20,228 bases of DNA, taken from positions 1-20,228 of the forward strand of contig JAAAKB020204717.1 of NCBI GenBank assembly GCA_010014835.2. The letters are read 5' to 3'. Below, one piece after another: positions 10,517 to 20,228 of this stretch; the first letter of the stretch is position 1; each line of letters starts with the position of its first letter. The translations under genes and the position numbers were made by a program. Below the pieces are notes generated by a model that saw only the letters and a list, made by a program, of their open reading frames with translations, did not search any database and was not told the DNA's origin. The stretch is from Apostichopus leukothele. Its lineage: Eukaryota > Echinodermata > Holothuroidea > Aspidochirotida > Stichopodidae.

Positions 10517-11045
10517 TCAGTTCAATTTTGATTGGATTACCCCATTATTTTAAATTTCTGATTGATTGATTGATTGATTCTAGTCAATTCAATGGCTGAC
10601 ATATTTAAATACAAGTCAGCCCAATTTCTAGCTGGTTCATTTCCTGAGATTGTTTCATTGTTGTCAATTCAACTTTGTATTGGCTCATTCTAGTTAGAAC
10701 AAGTTCCTGATTGGTTCCCTTCAATGAAGTCAACTCAATTTCTGATTGGTTTAATCAATTCAAATTTTGATTTGTTCTCTAAAATAATATCAACTCCTGA
10801 TTGGCTTGTTCACATAATATCTCATTCTGATTGGATCTTTAAATCAATCCAAACTTTTTGATGAGCTTATTCCACTCACTTCTGCTATAGGTTGGTTCAA
10901 TGCAAGCATTTTCAATTTCTGTTATTTCAGTCAGATGAAGTTCTCAGTAGTTCACTCTAATCTGTTACTACACAGATTGGTTCATTTCGCTTCAACTGCC
11001 TTTCGATTATTCCAATCAGAACCAGATTGGTTCTTTTCAGTCAAA
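10517..11045. repeat. Degenerate array of TCAATTCAA / CTGATTGGTTC units
   Basis: A loose unit of about 25-65 bases, GTCAAYTCAATTTCTGATTGGTTC, recurs over some 530 bases. Exact GATTGG occurs at about 10530, 10709, 10744, 10799, 10829, 10975 and 11024, usually followed by TTC, CTT or ATC. TCAATTCAA-like halves precede many of them. A pure (GATT)5 microsatellite at about 10559-10579 sits inside. ATTGG is the inverted CCAAT box, so the array could also concentrate NF-Y-type sites; that is speculation from the motif alone. Confidence 0.7.
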
Positions 11046-11190
11046 CATGAAACTGTCCTTGAATACCTCTAAAATCGTGTTATCAGTTTGTGCACAACTT
11101 GATTTAACCTAGTTGAATGGCACTCACAACTCCTGTGACCTTTAATTTATGCCATTCATGGAATAATTTATGTGGTATAGCATCACAAAA

Positions 11191-11245
11191 TGCTATGCAA
11201 AATGGGCCAGTTGCTATGCAAAATGGGCCGGTTGCTATGCAAATG
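11191..11245. repeat. 21-bp tandem triplet containing an octamer motif
   Basis: TGCTATGCAAAATGGGCC(A/G)GT begins at 11191 and 11212, and a third truncated unit begins at 11233. The third unit reads ATGCAAAT (11237-11244), the perfect POU/Oct octamer; the first two read ATGCAAAA, one base off. Regular spacing of one motif at two helical turns is the kind of layout seen in cis-regulatory elements. Function is not shown. Confidence 0.85.
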
Positions 11246-11870
11246 TAAAGATGTTTAGCAGTTTTTGCACACAGGAGACATGTTCCATAGACATCACAGC
11301 CTTCGAAATTGCTACACAAAGCTTGAACACTAAATTATTCACGGTCATGTACTTTTCATATAGTTAGAATATTTTCAACTAAAGATTATTAATGACACAT
11401 TGATTATCTGGGGTTTTAATTATTTCTTTTTCATTAAAAGGTGCAACAGAAATGAACACTTAATAATACAATTTTCAAAGGATAAAGGCCAGCAATAAAT
11501 GAATCAATTGTTCAAGTCTGGACTGACTTCTCTGAGAACAGGACTGTATATGGTTGCTAAGGCAAAATGAAGAAAAAACACATCAACAAAACACAGGATG
11601 ATACATACAACAACATGTTCATATTGGGATTTCAAATGATTTATACAACAATATTTGTTAAGTGTGATTGAGGCGAATTAAAGAGTTATGTATTCCGATG
11701 AAAGATACAAGTACTTGGTGGGTTGGTGGTTTAAATCACTCTAACTTTTTGTCAATATAGAAACAATCACTAATTGAAAGCAAAGGATTTTTTTCAGTTT
11801 AAATTGTAATTAATTTACAAGTTAACGATAACCAGCTTGTCTTACAACAGTATTTAAATACGGAATAGTC
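11246..11870. other. Intronic stretch without a recognised gene
   Basis: AT-rich sequence. Short open frames overlapping the 21-bp triplet on both strands are chance products of the repeat. I see nothing else. Confidence 0.5.
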
Positions 11871-11967
11871 CATGAAGTGCACTGGCATAAAAATACAGGT
11901 TCTTTTATCTTTATATACAATTAGGATGCAATTGTTGTGAGAAGACAGGTTAGTGAAGGAGAGTAAA
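11871..11967 (+). repeat. Local dispersed repeat, copy E (diverged)
   Basis: CATGAAGTGCACTGGCAT is followed by GGATGCAATTGTTGTGAGAAGACAGGTTAGTGAAGGAG. The right half matches copy D closely (GTTGTGAGGAGACAGGTTAGCGAGGA). The left half is only weakly alike. Confidence 0.5.
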
Positions 11968-14719
11968 ATATGACAGTTTATAACTTAGCCCTTGATCAAA
12001 TGGCTGTATTTATGTTTTAGACCAAGGTCACATCATCATTTTGAAAGGTAAAGAAACAATATCTACCAATAATTTAATCTTTTCACAAAGTTCACATTGA
12101 TCAAGTACTCTTTTATTCCTTTAATAAGTTTTTGAAGGGTTACAGGAAGACTGCCAACATTTAACAATTATCAAGGTGAATAAATTGGTTAACTTTTCAC
12201 TATATGTTGATTGATGATGAGAATGTAGTTCACAGTACTGTTTTCTCCGCAAGACCACAAGTGGCATCCTATATCTTTCTTTCTTTCTTTCAATTAAATT
12301 TGGCAAGATCTACCTGCCCGACCACAATTACAAGGTGATGAAAGGAGGCTTTTTTGTAGATCAGGTTAAACTTAATATGTCTAAAATGGAAAGTGCAAAC
12401 TGCCAAAATATTCTGATCTAATTCTGTCATATTGATCAATCAAAAGTCTGTAACCTCCCCAAAAATTCATTCGTTAATTTCCTCTTTTGTGATCTGTAAG
12501 GCATGGAAAATAGGGGCATTATACTGTCTGTAGGAATACATCAGAATATTACCCATGGAGTGCCAAAGATGACAACTGACCTTTTAACATTATTAACCAG
12601 TACTGACATAATTGACTATATTACATGCGTATAGTAAATTCAGCTATTCGCTCACTTGTGAAATCACTGCTTCATACACGATGCATAGTTAACCCAATTT
12701 CTCAGCAGCAAAATTAAAGTGGTCAGCACTCAGCAGCTTAAAGGAGAGATAATGCTCATGTCCTACAATATTTGATGAAAAGTATGAAATGAAACAGTAC
12801 TGGTATAAATCTGATACAAATTAATTGGCTGAATGATGCTGTTGGTTCCAGTACTGCTTGCATTGGATAACTGACAAAGTTTTGTTCAGTGATAAGTTAT
12901 AAAACAATGCATTGAAATTGTTCTGCTATTAATATTTCAGTATTGCATCCACACTGACCCAACGTAGTAGGGTCAAGCAATATTCACCTTACTTAGTTCA
13001 CTTCCATTCTGAAGGCTTGGAACTACAATTCCACTGTAATTTGCATCCACTAGAATCTTGTTGGTATTAAAAGTTTCTTTCGTTAGCAGAATCTGATAGG
13101 GGGCAGTGGTATGTGGTCAGGGCCATGAGACAAAACAAAATCACCATTAATGGGTAAACAAGACTCCCATACCAACCCCTCTCCGTGCATCTGAATACTC
13201 CCTACCCATACAACTTATATAACTTCCCCTGCCTTCTCCACCCAATTATCCACATCTTTGCTTGCAAATATGTGTAGGAAATGTTCTTATTTGTAACGAA
13301 CATACTGTTTGTATACAGTAGATACAAAGGAATGATTTGTTTTGTTCATGAAAATATGTTTTTCTCTGGATTTACCAGACTTACAGTTTATGCTTTAACC
13401 AAATTTAGCTCAAACGTCCATACATAGTATTCATTTGCAACATGGTGACATAGATTGATATTTGATTGTGTTCTAAATGCTATTCATTCTTTGGCAGAAT
13501 TCAAAACCAGGTCAAATCTATTGCAACTCTGACCATATGAGATAAGCTCCATGACTCTGCTTGGAAATTTAAAAAAAAACTATTCTAAAACTTGATGTAC
13601 ACTGATAAAATAAACAATCATGTCAGATTTTCTCATAAGCCAGACTTTTATAAGTACCCATTTAAACAAAAGAGCTTTCCATATAATGAAAATAGTATGT
13701 AGGTCTGGCAAAGCAATGTTTTGGTAACTAGTGTTCTCTTAACACACCAGTGCTGTGTAGGGAAGTGTGCTCAATGTATGTACACAAGTTTTATTAATAC
13801 TGTATCTATGAAAGTCTTTCTCCCAGAGAAGACCTTGACCTAAATTATGCTGGACGCTATGTCATAATTCATCACAACGATAACTATGACAATAGACACG
13901 ATTCCACCCAGCTTAACCTGCATTTACTTCAAAATATCTGTATTTATTTATCCTCTTTTGAAATAAATATAAAGAGCAACATGCAACTCAGATATCTAGG
14001 TCATCTTTCCCTGTGGAATATCGAGTCGATGGCAAGTCGACGACGAAAAAAGCTATGGCTTATGTAAGAATGTACCCTACCATAAAACCGTAACGAAAAA
14101 GCCACAGCCAATTTTGAAATCTTAATTTTCTAGCAATTATATACGGTCACTTGGCCAGGGAAATAGGTAAATCAGATTGGGCAATGATGACAGAGTAAAC
14201 ATTGGTCTAATGAAGATGAAATATAAATCAAGAAAATTGGAAATAGTCGCAAGGTGTGAGCCAATACAGAATTTTTGTACGACAGAAATTTAATCTTGTA
14301 GAAAGAGGGCAAAGTTACATTGTGCATAAATCATTTTCCAAATTAGTGGTTTGGCAAAGAGGCAACACCTCTCATATAAGTCTATATATTCTTACATCTT
14401 CATTAATATCGTGTATAATATCACAGACAATAGCTAGCAGAAAATATTTCCAGAAGCATATTATGCAACGAAAATCATATCATGGAGTTTTCATCAACCA
14501 TTGTCTCCTTTTTTGAATTTGCCGATAGATACACATACAAAAATCTTTGCCATTAGCAATAATAATGAAAATAAATAAAGACTATATGAATTATTATTAT
14601 TATGAAATGATCAAATATGCTGGCATGATGATACATTTTTTGTCTGAATAATGAAGATTTTTTGACTATACAGAGTAGATTCGAAAGAATAATGCAGTCC
14701 ACTTGTAGGATACCTTCCA
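11968..14719. other. Intronic stretch without a recognised gene
   Basis: About 2.7 kb of AT-rich DNA with a (TTTC)n microsatellite near 12275-12291 and a (TTA)n run near 14591-14603. A plus-strand 86-codon open frame at 14256-14516 shows no domain or signal peptide. I see no RNA gene. Confidence 0.5.
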
Positions 14720-14870
14720 GAATGAGGAGGGTCAATTTGCCGGTAGCGATTGGTTGCAAAGGGCGTACAGTGTTACAAAGGTTACCAGTTCACCATAGCT
14801 ACAGTAGTGCGAGGGTGATACTATTGTAAGGCGGCAGGTAAATGTGGATAGCCAGCGAGGAGAATGAATT
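14720..14870 (+). repeat. Local dispersed repeat, copy F
   Basis: It contains GAATGAGGAGGGTCAA, GGTTGCAAAGGGCGTACAGT, GTTACAAAGGTTACCAG, ATTGTAAGGCGGCAGGTAAATG and CAGCGAGGAGAATGAATT, in the order seen in copy D. It ends about 30 bases from the splice donor of the signal-peptide exon, so it lies at the very start of the large intron in gene orientation. Confidence 0.55.
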
Positions 14871-14897
14871 GAAACAGATTACGCTAGAATATCTCAC

Positions 14898-14979
14898 CTA
14901 AAGCACTCTGGGCTGACGTTGATGATATTAATATGGAAGACAAGCAAATGCCGATGAAATAAACCCCTAGCCACCTCAT
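14898..14979 (-). CDS. Integrin beta subunit, first coding exon: start codon and signal peptide
   Basis: On the minus strand, ATG at 14979-14977 opens 27 codons plus one base. The product starts MRWLGVYFIG. It has a basic Arg2, a hydrophobic core over about residues 4-18 and a Ser/Thr-rich c-region ending T-S-A at 21-23, so cleavage after Ala23 (before Gln24) is plausible. The exon ends TTTAG|GTGAGAT, a good donor in phase 1. This is exactly the phase needed by the PSI exon at 1079: the single G here plus GT there makes a Gly codon, followed by Ser-Cys and the PSI motif. A signal peptide followed within a few residues by PSI is the normal start of integrin beta chains. The ATG has a purine at -3 (AAG before it), and no other ATG lies between the splice acceptor and this one. 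The link to the distant PSI exon is inferred from strand, phase and architecture; no transcript is available. Confidence 0.75.
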
Positions 14980-15024
14980 CTTGGAAATTCCTTGACCACT
15001 CTCTCTGACTGCAAAAGCAACTCT
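14980..15024 (-). other. 5'UTR part of the signal-peptide exon
   Basis: These are the 45 bases between the predicted splice acceptor and the ATG at 14979. They contain no ATG. The reading frame is open upstream through this stretch, so only the acceptor and the quality of the signal peptide fix the start. The acceptor means that at least one further 5'UTR exon lies upstream. Confidence 0.6.
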
Positions 15025-15049
15025 CTGTTGAAGAGAAAAGAAAGTCTTA
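15025..15049 (-). promoter_or_regulatory. 3' splice site (polypyrimidine tract plus CAG) of a 5'UTR intron
   Basis: Read on the minus strand, this is an almost pure pyrimidine tract (CTTTCTTTTCTCTTCAACAG) directly before base 15024. It is a strong acceptor. It implies that the signal-peptide exon is not the first exon and that the promoter lies further upstream. Confidence 0.65.
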
Positions 15050-18000
15050 CTAATAAAAAATATGCATGCGGAAATGAAGATCATTGAAGTGTTTGTGAAT
15101 TGTAGACCAAAAGTAAAACAAATTTAATGACCACTTTAAGGATAAAATATCTTTGACAATACAATCCATAAAAGTAGACTGACAGCTCATATAACAGAGA
15201 GCAAACCACTTCATCATAAAACTTTTGATGAATAAGCACACTTTATCACAATCAAATGCCAATGTTGGAAACAGAGGTTTACCCAGTTGTCAAAATTTTT
15301 GAAATGAATGATGTTAGAAAAGATATGACATACACATTCCAAGTGCATGTTTTATTTGACATTCTCAACAATATTGATTGGATTCCTTAAGGAGAAGGAA
15401 AACTACCTTACAGTTATCACCTTTCATGTACCATACTTCATTTCTCACCAGATTCTTTCAAGTTTAATACTCTCTTTGAAGGCTAAGAAATGGTTGTTTT
15501 TTATACTTTAAACAGGCACAATTAGCTTCAAGTAGTTTATAAATGGTTTCATGCCCACAAGAGTTAAAAATGACAACAACTTCCAACCCTCAATATTATG
15601 TCTGCAAAGTATGGTAGGCTAGGCTATGTATCTCTACTACAAAAGTGTGGTAGGTTTCATGTTTTCTTCTCAGTGTTCTATTTTTTGTTGTTAATTCTAA
15701 CAGGGCTTGAGTTCTAACTGAAAACTTGTTATTGTAGTATATTTGAGTGCACCTGGAGAAAAAGATATCATATATGGATACAAACTTTTTGAGATGAAAT
15801 TCTAAGAGCTACTTGAAAGCTATGATTTTGTATAAATTGAGCACTTTAATGTAAGGGTAGATCCAACCAGATAGTAAAGTATTTTTGTTCTTGGAGGATA
15901 CATGGAGAAAATAAACTGAAACTAGAAACATTCAAAACTTTTGAATAGAAAATTGAATAATTAAATTTGATACAAAGTAGTACTTTCTATTTGATGATCG
16001 ATTAACCAATAAATCAAACCATTGGAAAACACAGCTCCGAAACTGACAGATTTATCCAATAATCCTAAATATTAGCCCTGGAGCTGAAGGATAACAATGA
16101 GGGAAAAGACAAATCATTAAAAAAAATACAATTGGTTATTTTATAGTGGTTAGTTTGATGGTCTGAATGTTCAATTAATGCCGTAGGCTCCATCAGGCTG
16201 TAATTTTAACCAAACAAACAGGTTACCAGTTCAACTTCATTCTAGACTTGGTAGTGCTCAAAGTTTGTATACATACAGTACTAGATAGCAGCTTTGGAGG
16301 CTCTCAATTTTTGTCTCTTTTCTAAAATACTAAGGTTCTGGTTTATATAACTGCAATACATCTTTTGAATTTGGACCATTTCGCATAGCATTTTGCAATC
16401 GGTTATTGGATAAATTATGATTTGCATTATGGAAATTTTGTACCCAACACATTTAATTTATTATTTCAGTAGCAAACCTTTGAAGTTTACACCCAAGTTC
16501 ATCATCATTCCCATTTCAATTTTAGCGATTAAACATAAAAGGTTACGTTTCCTAGTATCTCATCTTGCCCTTAAATGACAAACTACTAAGTGCTAAACTA
16601 CTGTACAACCAAACTATGACAATAAACAACACAGAAGGCAGGTTTAGGCCGTGACACTACGGAACAAAAAGTGAAACCCATCATTTGCTACTGTCGTTTA
16701 CATTGACAGCACTTTAATAATCAAACAGAATGTCTGTGAAATCAAAAGTACTGAAAGCTGCAATGTTTTCCCCTCTTCCTTTTGAATTTAACTTCCTTTC
16801 GTTTGCAACAAGTGGAACTTGTGATACCATCACTAAACGCACTCACACTCAAGGAGCATGGATGGTTTTCAGTTTTTAAAGACATGTATCAGATGGTATT
16901 ACAGATTTTCTGTAGAATTTAGATATATACAGTAATATTGTTCTTGTACAGATAGAACATGAAGAGCGGAATAATGGAATAATGGTAGAAGGGAGCATGA
17001 AACTCCCACAAAGAAAAAATGCAAAACTGGTCTGCAAATTAGTGCAATCAAGAGAAAACCACATAAATAATACAACTTCTGAAAATGCCCAAATTACAAC
17101 AGATTAATTCTTACACTGGGGTACAATACTAACAACAGAGCTGTTTTGAATATGAAAATTCACTACAGATTACAATTAATCAAAGTAAGAAACGCTCCCT
17201 TGATTTTATTTCACGAAACGAATATTAAAAATAAGTGATAAATGATTCATGCGCAAAAACAGTTCATCTCTCCGATACCTTTAAACACCAACAATAAAAT
17301 ATTTGTGCAAAAGATACAGTCAGAAATTTCTATCATATTAACATTTTTTTCCCTTTTAATTATTTTGAAGTGGAACACAACTGTTTATAATTAAGGTAAT
17401 GAACTTATCATCACTGTTTTGAAGATTCTAGTATCTAATAGTGCTGACACGTTTATACCATATTCCAAAGCTATGCTTCAGTACCATTTCTGCAGAGGTC
17501 GTCTTTGTTTTTACTCACAATGCGTATCACCAAACAAACAAACCCTAGATATGTGATTAAACTGTAATGTTACAAAAGCATCGATCTCTCATTAGTTAAT
17601 GGCATTAGCAGATTATGATGTTACCTTTTGTCCAATGTACGAAATTTTTCATGTGTCAGCCAATTTTGTTCCTTCAAGCATATGATCTTGTCGACACAAA
17701 TTCATTTACTGAGCCAACCGACCACATCATGTAAGATCCGAACCATATCAACAATTCATTCATAACAGAACTTGTGACGGTTACACCCAACGTATTGAAC
17801 CTTACTCACGTTCTGTCATGGAATTAATGACAAAAGGTAGACCTTGGAAATAAAATGCTTAAAAGAATCTTTGTCATCGCAGGGAGCTATTAAGACTAGT
17901 CAGAGCATTTAATCATACAGGTGTACTCAAACAAATAATACTTAACATTAAAATTCTCAGGGAGTGATGATGGTGAAATGAGGTTTTTCAGCCACCCACC

Positions 18001-19998
18001 ACCCCCCTGTATGTGACTTTACTTGGTCATTAGCTTACAAATCTAAAAGCCAGGATAGCTTACTTCAAAATTTCATTTAGTCACAATATGGTAAAAACCA
18101 TATGGTCACAAAATGATCAAGTTTTATTCCTCCTAAAGTAAGAAAAAAATTCTGCTTGGTAGTACTTGCAAAAGTTCAGGTTTCAAAGGGAGCCAGCTTT
18201 GCTTCGCAGCACAGTGATAGATCTTGCATTGTCCAATAAACTGTTCACATTATAAAGTTCACAATTGACACAAGAAAGAACATGAATAAGTCCAAACTCA
18301 GTTTTCACATATCTGAAATTTAAAACCACATACATGAAATCTTCACATCTGGAGGAAATATTCTGTAACTCTAAAAACAGTGATAGACTTAGTACAAACA
18401 ATGTTTAGGAAGTAATAAATTGTCTCACCCCTGCAGCGGTAAATTTAACAAGATATACCAAATAAAGAAGATGTAACAAACTGTTTGGAGGGTGTTACAT
18501 TTCTATTGACATGCTCTACTTCCTTCTGTGCCTGTAACCAACTACAGGATTAAATTCAATCGCATTCATATACCTGGAACTCCCTCAGGCCCTAATAGAC
18601 TACTAATTCATCAAGCTATTTTCTCAGGTCTTGTCAAAATTTCAAACTAGAATGAAGTAACTAACTAAATCACAATTAGAAAAATACATTTTGGAACCAG
18701 ATGCAGTCACTGCAGAAAACTCTGCTCTCACAGAATGGATAACTGACATGTACAATGTCAGCATTAGCCAATCAAAATTGATCATGTATGATTAAAATTA
18801 ATCCAGTACTTTGTGAAAAGAAACTGCGAGTTGCAGACGATACAGATTATTAAAAATATTTACAATAACGGAACATTAAATTGTTATAAATCCAAGCATT
18901 AACAGAAAGGAAAAAAGACCTGGAGATTTTACACATCAACATTTTTTAATATTTTCATCGATTCCCTTAAATTTGAACACATTATGTTTCCCTGCACTTT
19001 GCTAAATTGTTAGTAATTAGATAGAGCCCCGTTTGTCGTGTCTCACGTGATGGTCCATCATTGAAGAAGGAGAGACAGGCACTGTTTGCACACAAATCCT
19101 GTACACTACCAAAGAGAAATGAGTCTCAACCGTAGGGAGTAGTGTAACAAAGTTGCAGTTTATCAAATTAAAAGAATTAAATACCACTGCAGTATATGTA
19201 TACACTGATAGCTTGACAAAACTTCAAGATCTATTTGATGCAATGCAAGTCTCTTGGTAACCATACTATTTTGTTATGAATACAACACTGACAATGTGAG
19301 TATTGCCATTAATCCATGAAATGAATAGAATTCGGTTCAAGGACACAAAGTTTCACTCAAGATTGTAACATGATATGCATCTACTGGTTCAAACAATCAA
19401 CTCAGAGGTTCAAGCCTCCCAAACGCAACTCATAAAGCGATGTACTCTAGATTAGCAAAGTATAGGTATAGACTTGGTTATGTTATGTCCCTCATAGCCA
19501 TATGATATGATATATCTTACAAACATGGCATTGACCATTGTCTGAATAACAATGGCACCACTTTGTCACCTTAACACAATACAATATACCCAATTCTATG
19601 GGCAGACAGGAGTCAGACATTCTCGATGCAAAAACACAATTTAAATCAAATACAAGCTTCAGCTGCAATTTGTTCTTCTAAGCCTTGTTTGAAGATATCG
19701 ATGAGAGTTTGAGCACATGCATCGATGCCTCGGAGTAATGAACCGATTAGAATCTCCTTAGTATCTGGTCAGAAAGTTCATAATCTTGTTTTTGCTTCAA
19801 TCAACCCTAGAAATTACTCCTTTTGATACTTAATTGAGAATACAGTACTTTAGGATAAACTGAGGACTACTGATCTTATTCACTCTTTCATAAGTACAGA
19901 GTTAAAGGTTATGGATGAATTTATGTCACTTGTTTAACTCTTAAGTTATTCTCTCTTGCCTGCTAAAACTTCAATACCAACTTATTAGACGTGGAAGC
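15050..19998. other. Upstream non-coding region, probably 5'UTR intron of the integrin gene
   Basis: About 5 kb without a recognisable exon. Minus-strand open frames at 15050-15262, 16876-17064, 18183-18401 and 19017-19205 lack domains. Two small hairpins are visible: ATATGGT-AAAA-ACCATAT at 18086-18103 and CTGACAT-GTACA-ATGTCAG at 18743-18761. The first exon and promoter could be here or beyond the window. I found no CpG-rich or TATA-plus-initiator site that I would defend. Confidence 0.45.
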
Positions 19999-20228
19999 CA
20001 GTGGCGGAGCGTCCATACAGTCAGAGGGGACGGATGCCCCCCCCCCCCCCGAGGGACTCAAATGGACTGCTGGCGCCCTTTTCAGCTTTTTAGCACTCTT
20101 TCGCGTTTATTGACTTTTTTATTGCGCTCTCAAATACCTATTGACATTTGCCACATTTTGTTGGTGTAATTTTCTGACAAAATGGCGATGACACCTATTT
20201 ATTCTTCGTTTATCTGCAAATTAGCAAG
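19999..20228 (+). mobile_element. hAT-like (probably non-autonomous) transposon terminus, cut by the window edge
   Basis: CAGTGGCGGAGC at 19999 is the kind of terminal inverted repeat start found on many hAT elements (CAGTGGCG...). It is followed by GGGGACGGATG, a run of C (about 20037-20050) and GAGGGACTC, a GC-rich head typical of such elements in marine animals. The other end, the 8-bp target duplication and any transposase lie outside, so autonomy cannot be judged. The assignment rests on recognising the terminal motif. Confidence 0.55.

Larger units (their letters stand above)
1080..14897 (-). other. Large intron (about 13.8 kb) between the signal-peptide and PSI exons
   Basis: The donor GTGAGAT begins at 14897 and the acceptor TTTCTTTCACAG ends at 1080, both on the minus strand. 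The phases match (1 to 1), so no intermediate exon is required. I found no convincing extra exon inside. Open frames here are short, lack recognisable domains and mostly overlap repeats. Long first introns often carry enhancers, and several repeat clusters listed separately lie inside this one. Alternative first exons or nested non-coding transcripts cannot be excluded. Confidence 0.65.

Noticed and set aside
10555-11045. CRISPR-like array of spaced repeats
   Set aside because: Repeat units are degenerate with irregular spacing, spacers resemble the repeats, and the genome is eukaryotic.
14256-14516. 86-codon plus-strand open frame
   Set aside because: It has no domain or signal peptide and no visible splice or promoter context. 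Its length is expected by chance in 20 kb.
17795-17820. Donor-like GTGAGTAAGG on the minus strand as the end of a first 5'UTR exon
   Set aside because: The preceding bases fit a donor poorly and no promoter features surround it. Similar sites occur by chance elsewhere.

Overview
The window looks like intron-rich, AT-rich non-coding DNA from an animal, most likely a marine invertebrate. It has no long open reading frame and no bacterial gene packing. It does have consensus GT/AG splice sites with polypyrimidine tracts, minisatellites, dispersed repeats and the end of a hAT-like transposon. An echinoderm or similar deuterostome is a guess from the general character of the repeats; the sequence does not prove it.

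The one gene I can support is on the minus strand: the N-terminal end of an integrin beta subunit. Two exons are visible. The upstream exon (14898-15024) has a strong 3' splice site, a short 5'UTR, an ATG and a signal peptide, and ends one base into a codon. The downstream exon (1006-1079) starts with the other two bases of a Gly codon and encodes the cysteine-rich start of an integrin PSI domain (motif CGECLVRSPECAWC). It ends in phase 0 at a GTAAG donor. The two are phase-compatible and join without any extra exon, so the stretch between them reads as one intron of about 13.8 kb. The rest of PSI, the beta-I domain, EGF repeats, transmembrane segment and tail would lie beyond base 1. The transcription start and first 5'UTR exon lie upstream of 15024 and were not found.

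Layout by plus coordinates. 1-1005 is the start of the next intron, with a dispersed repeat fragment at 1-235. 1006-1079 is the PSI exon. 1080-14897 is the large intron. It holds a GGGATG/GTTGAGGAG minisatellite with G-quadruplex potential, an ACTATAAAG AT-rich tandem repeat, several diverged copies of a 100-165 bp dispersed repeat, a 113-bp tandem repeat (about four units), a GATTGG/TCAATTCAA degenerate array and a 21-bp triplet containing an octamer (ATGCAAAT). 14898-15024 is the signal-peptide exon. 15025-20228 is upstream non-coding sequence, ending in a hAT-like terminus at 19999.

I found no CRISPR array, tRNA, rRNA or prokaryote-style operon. The most notable points are the two-exon integrin reconstruction across a giant first coding intron, and the undescribed dispersed repeat whose copies usually end in a splice-donor-like ACAGGTNAG motif.
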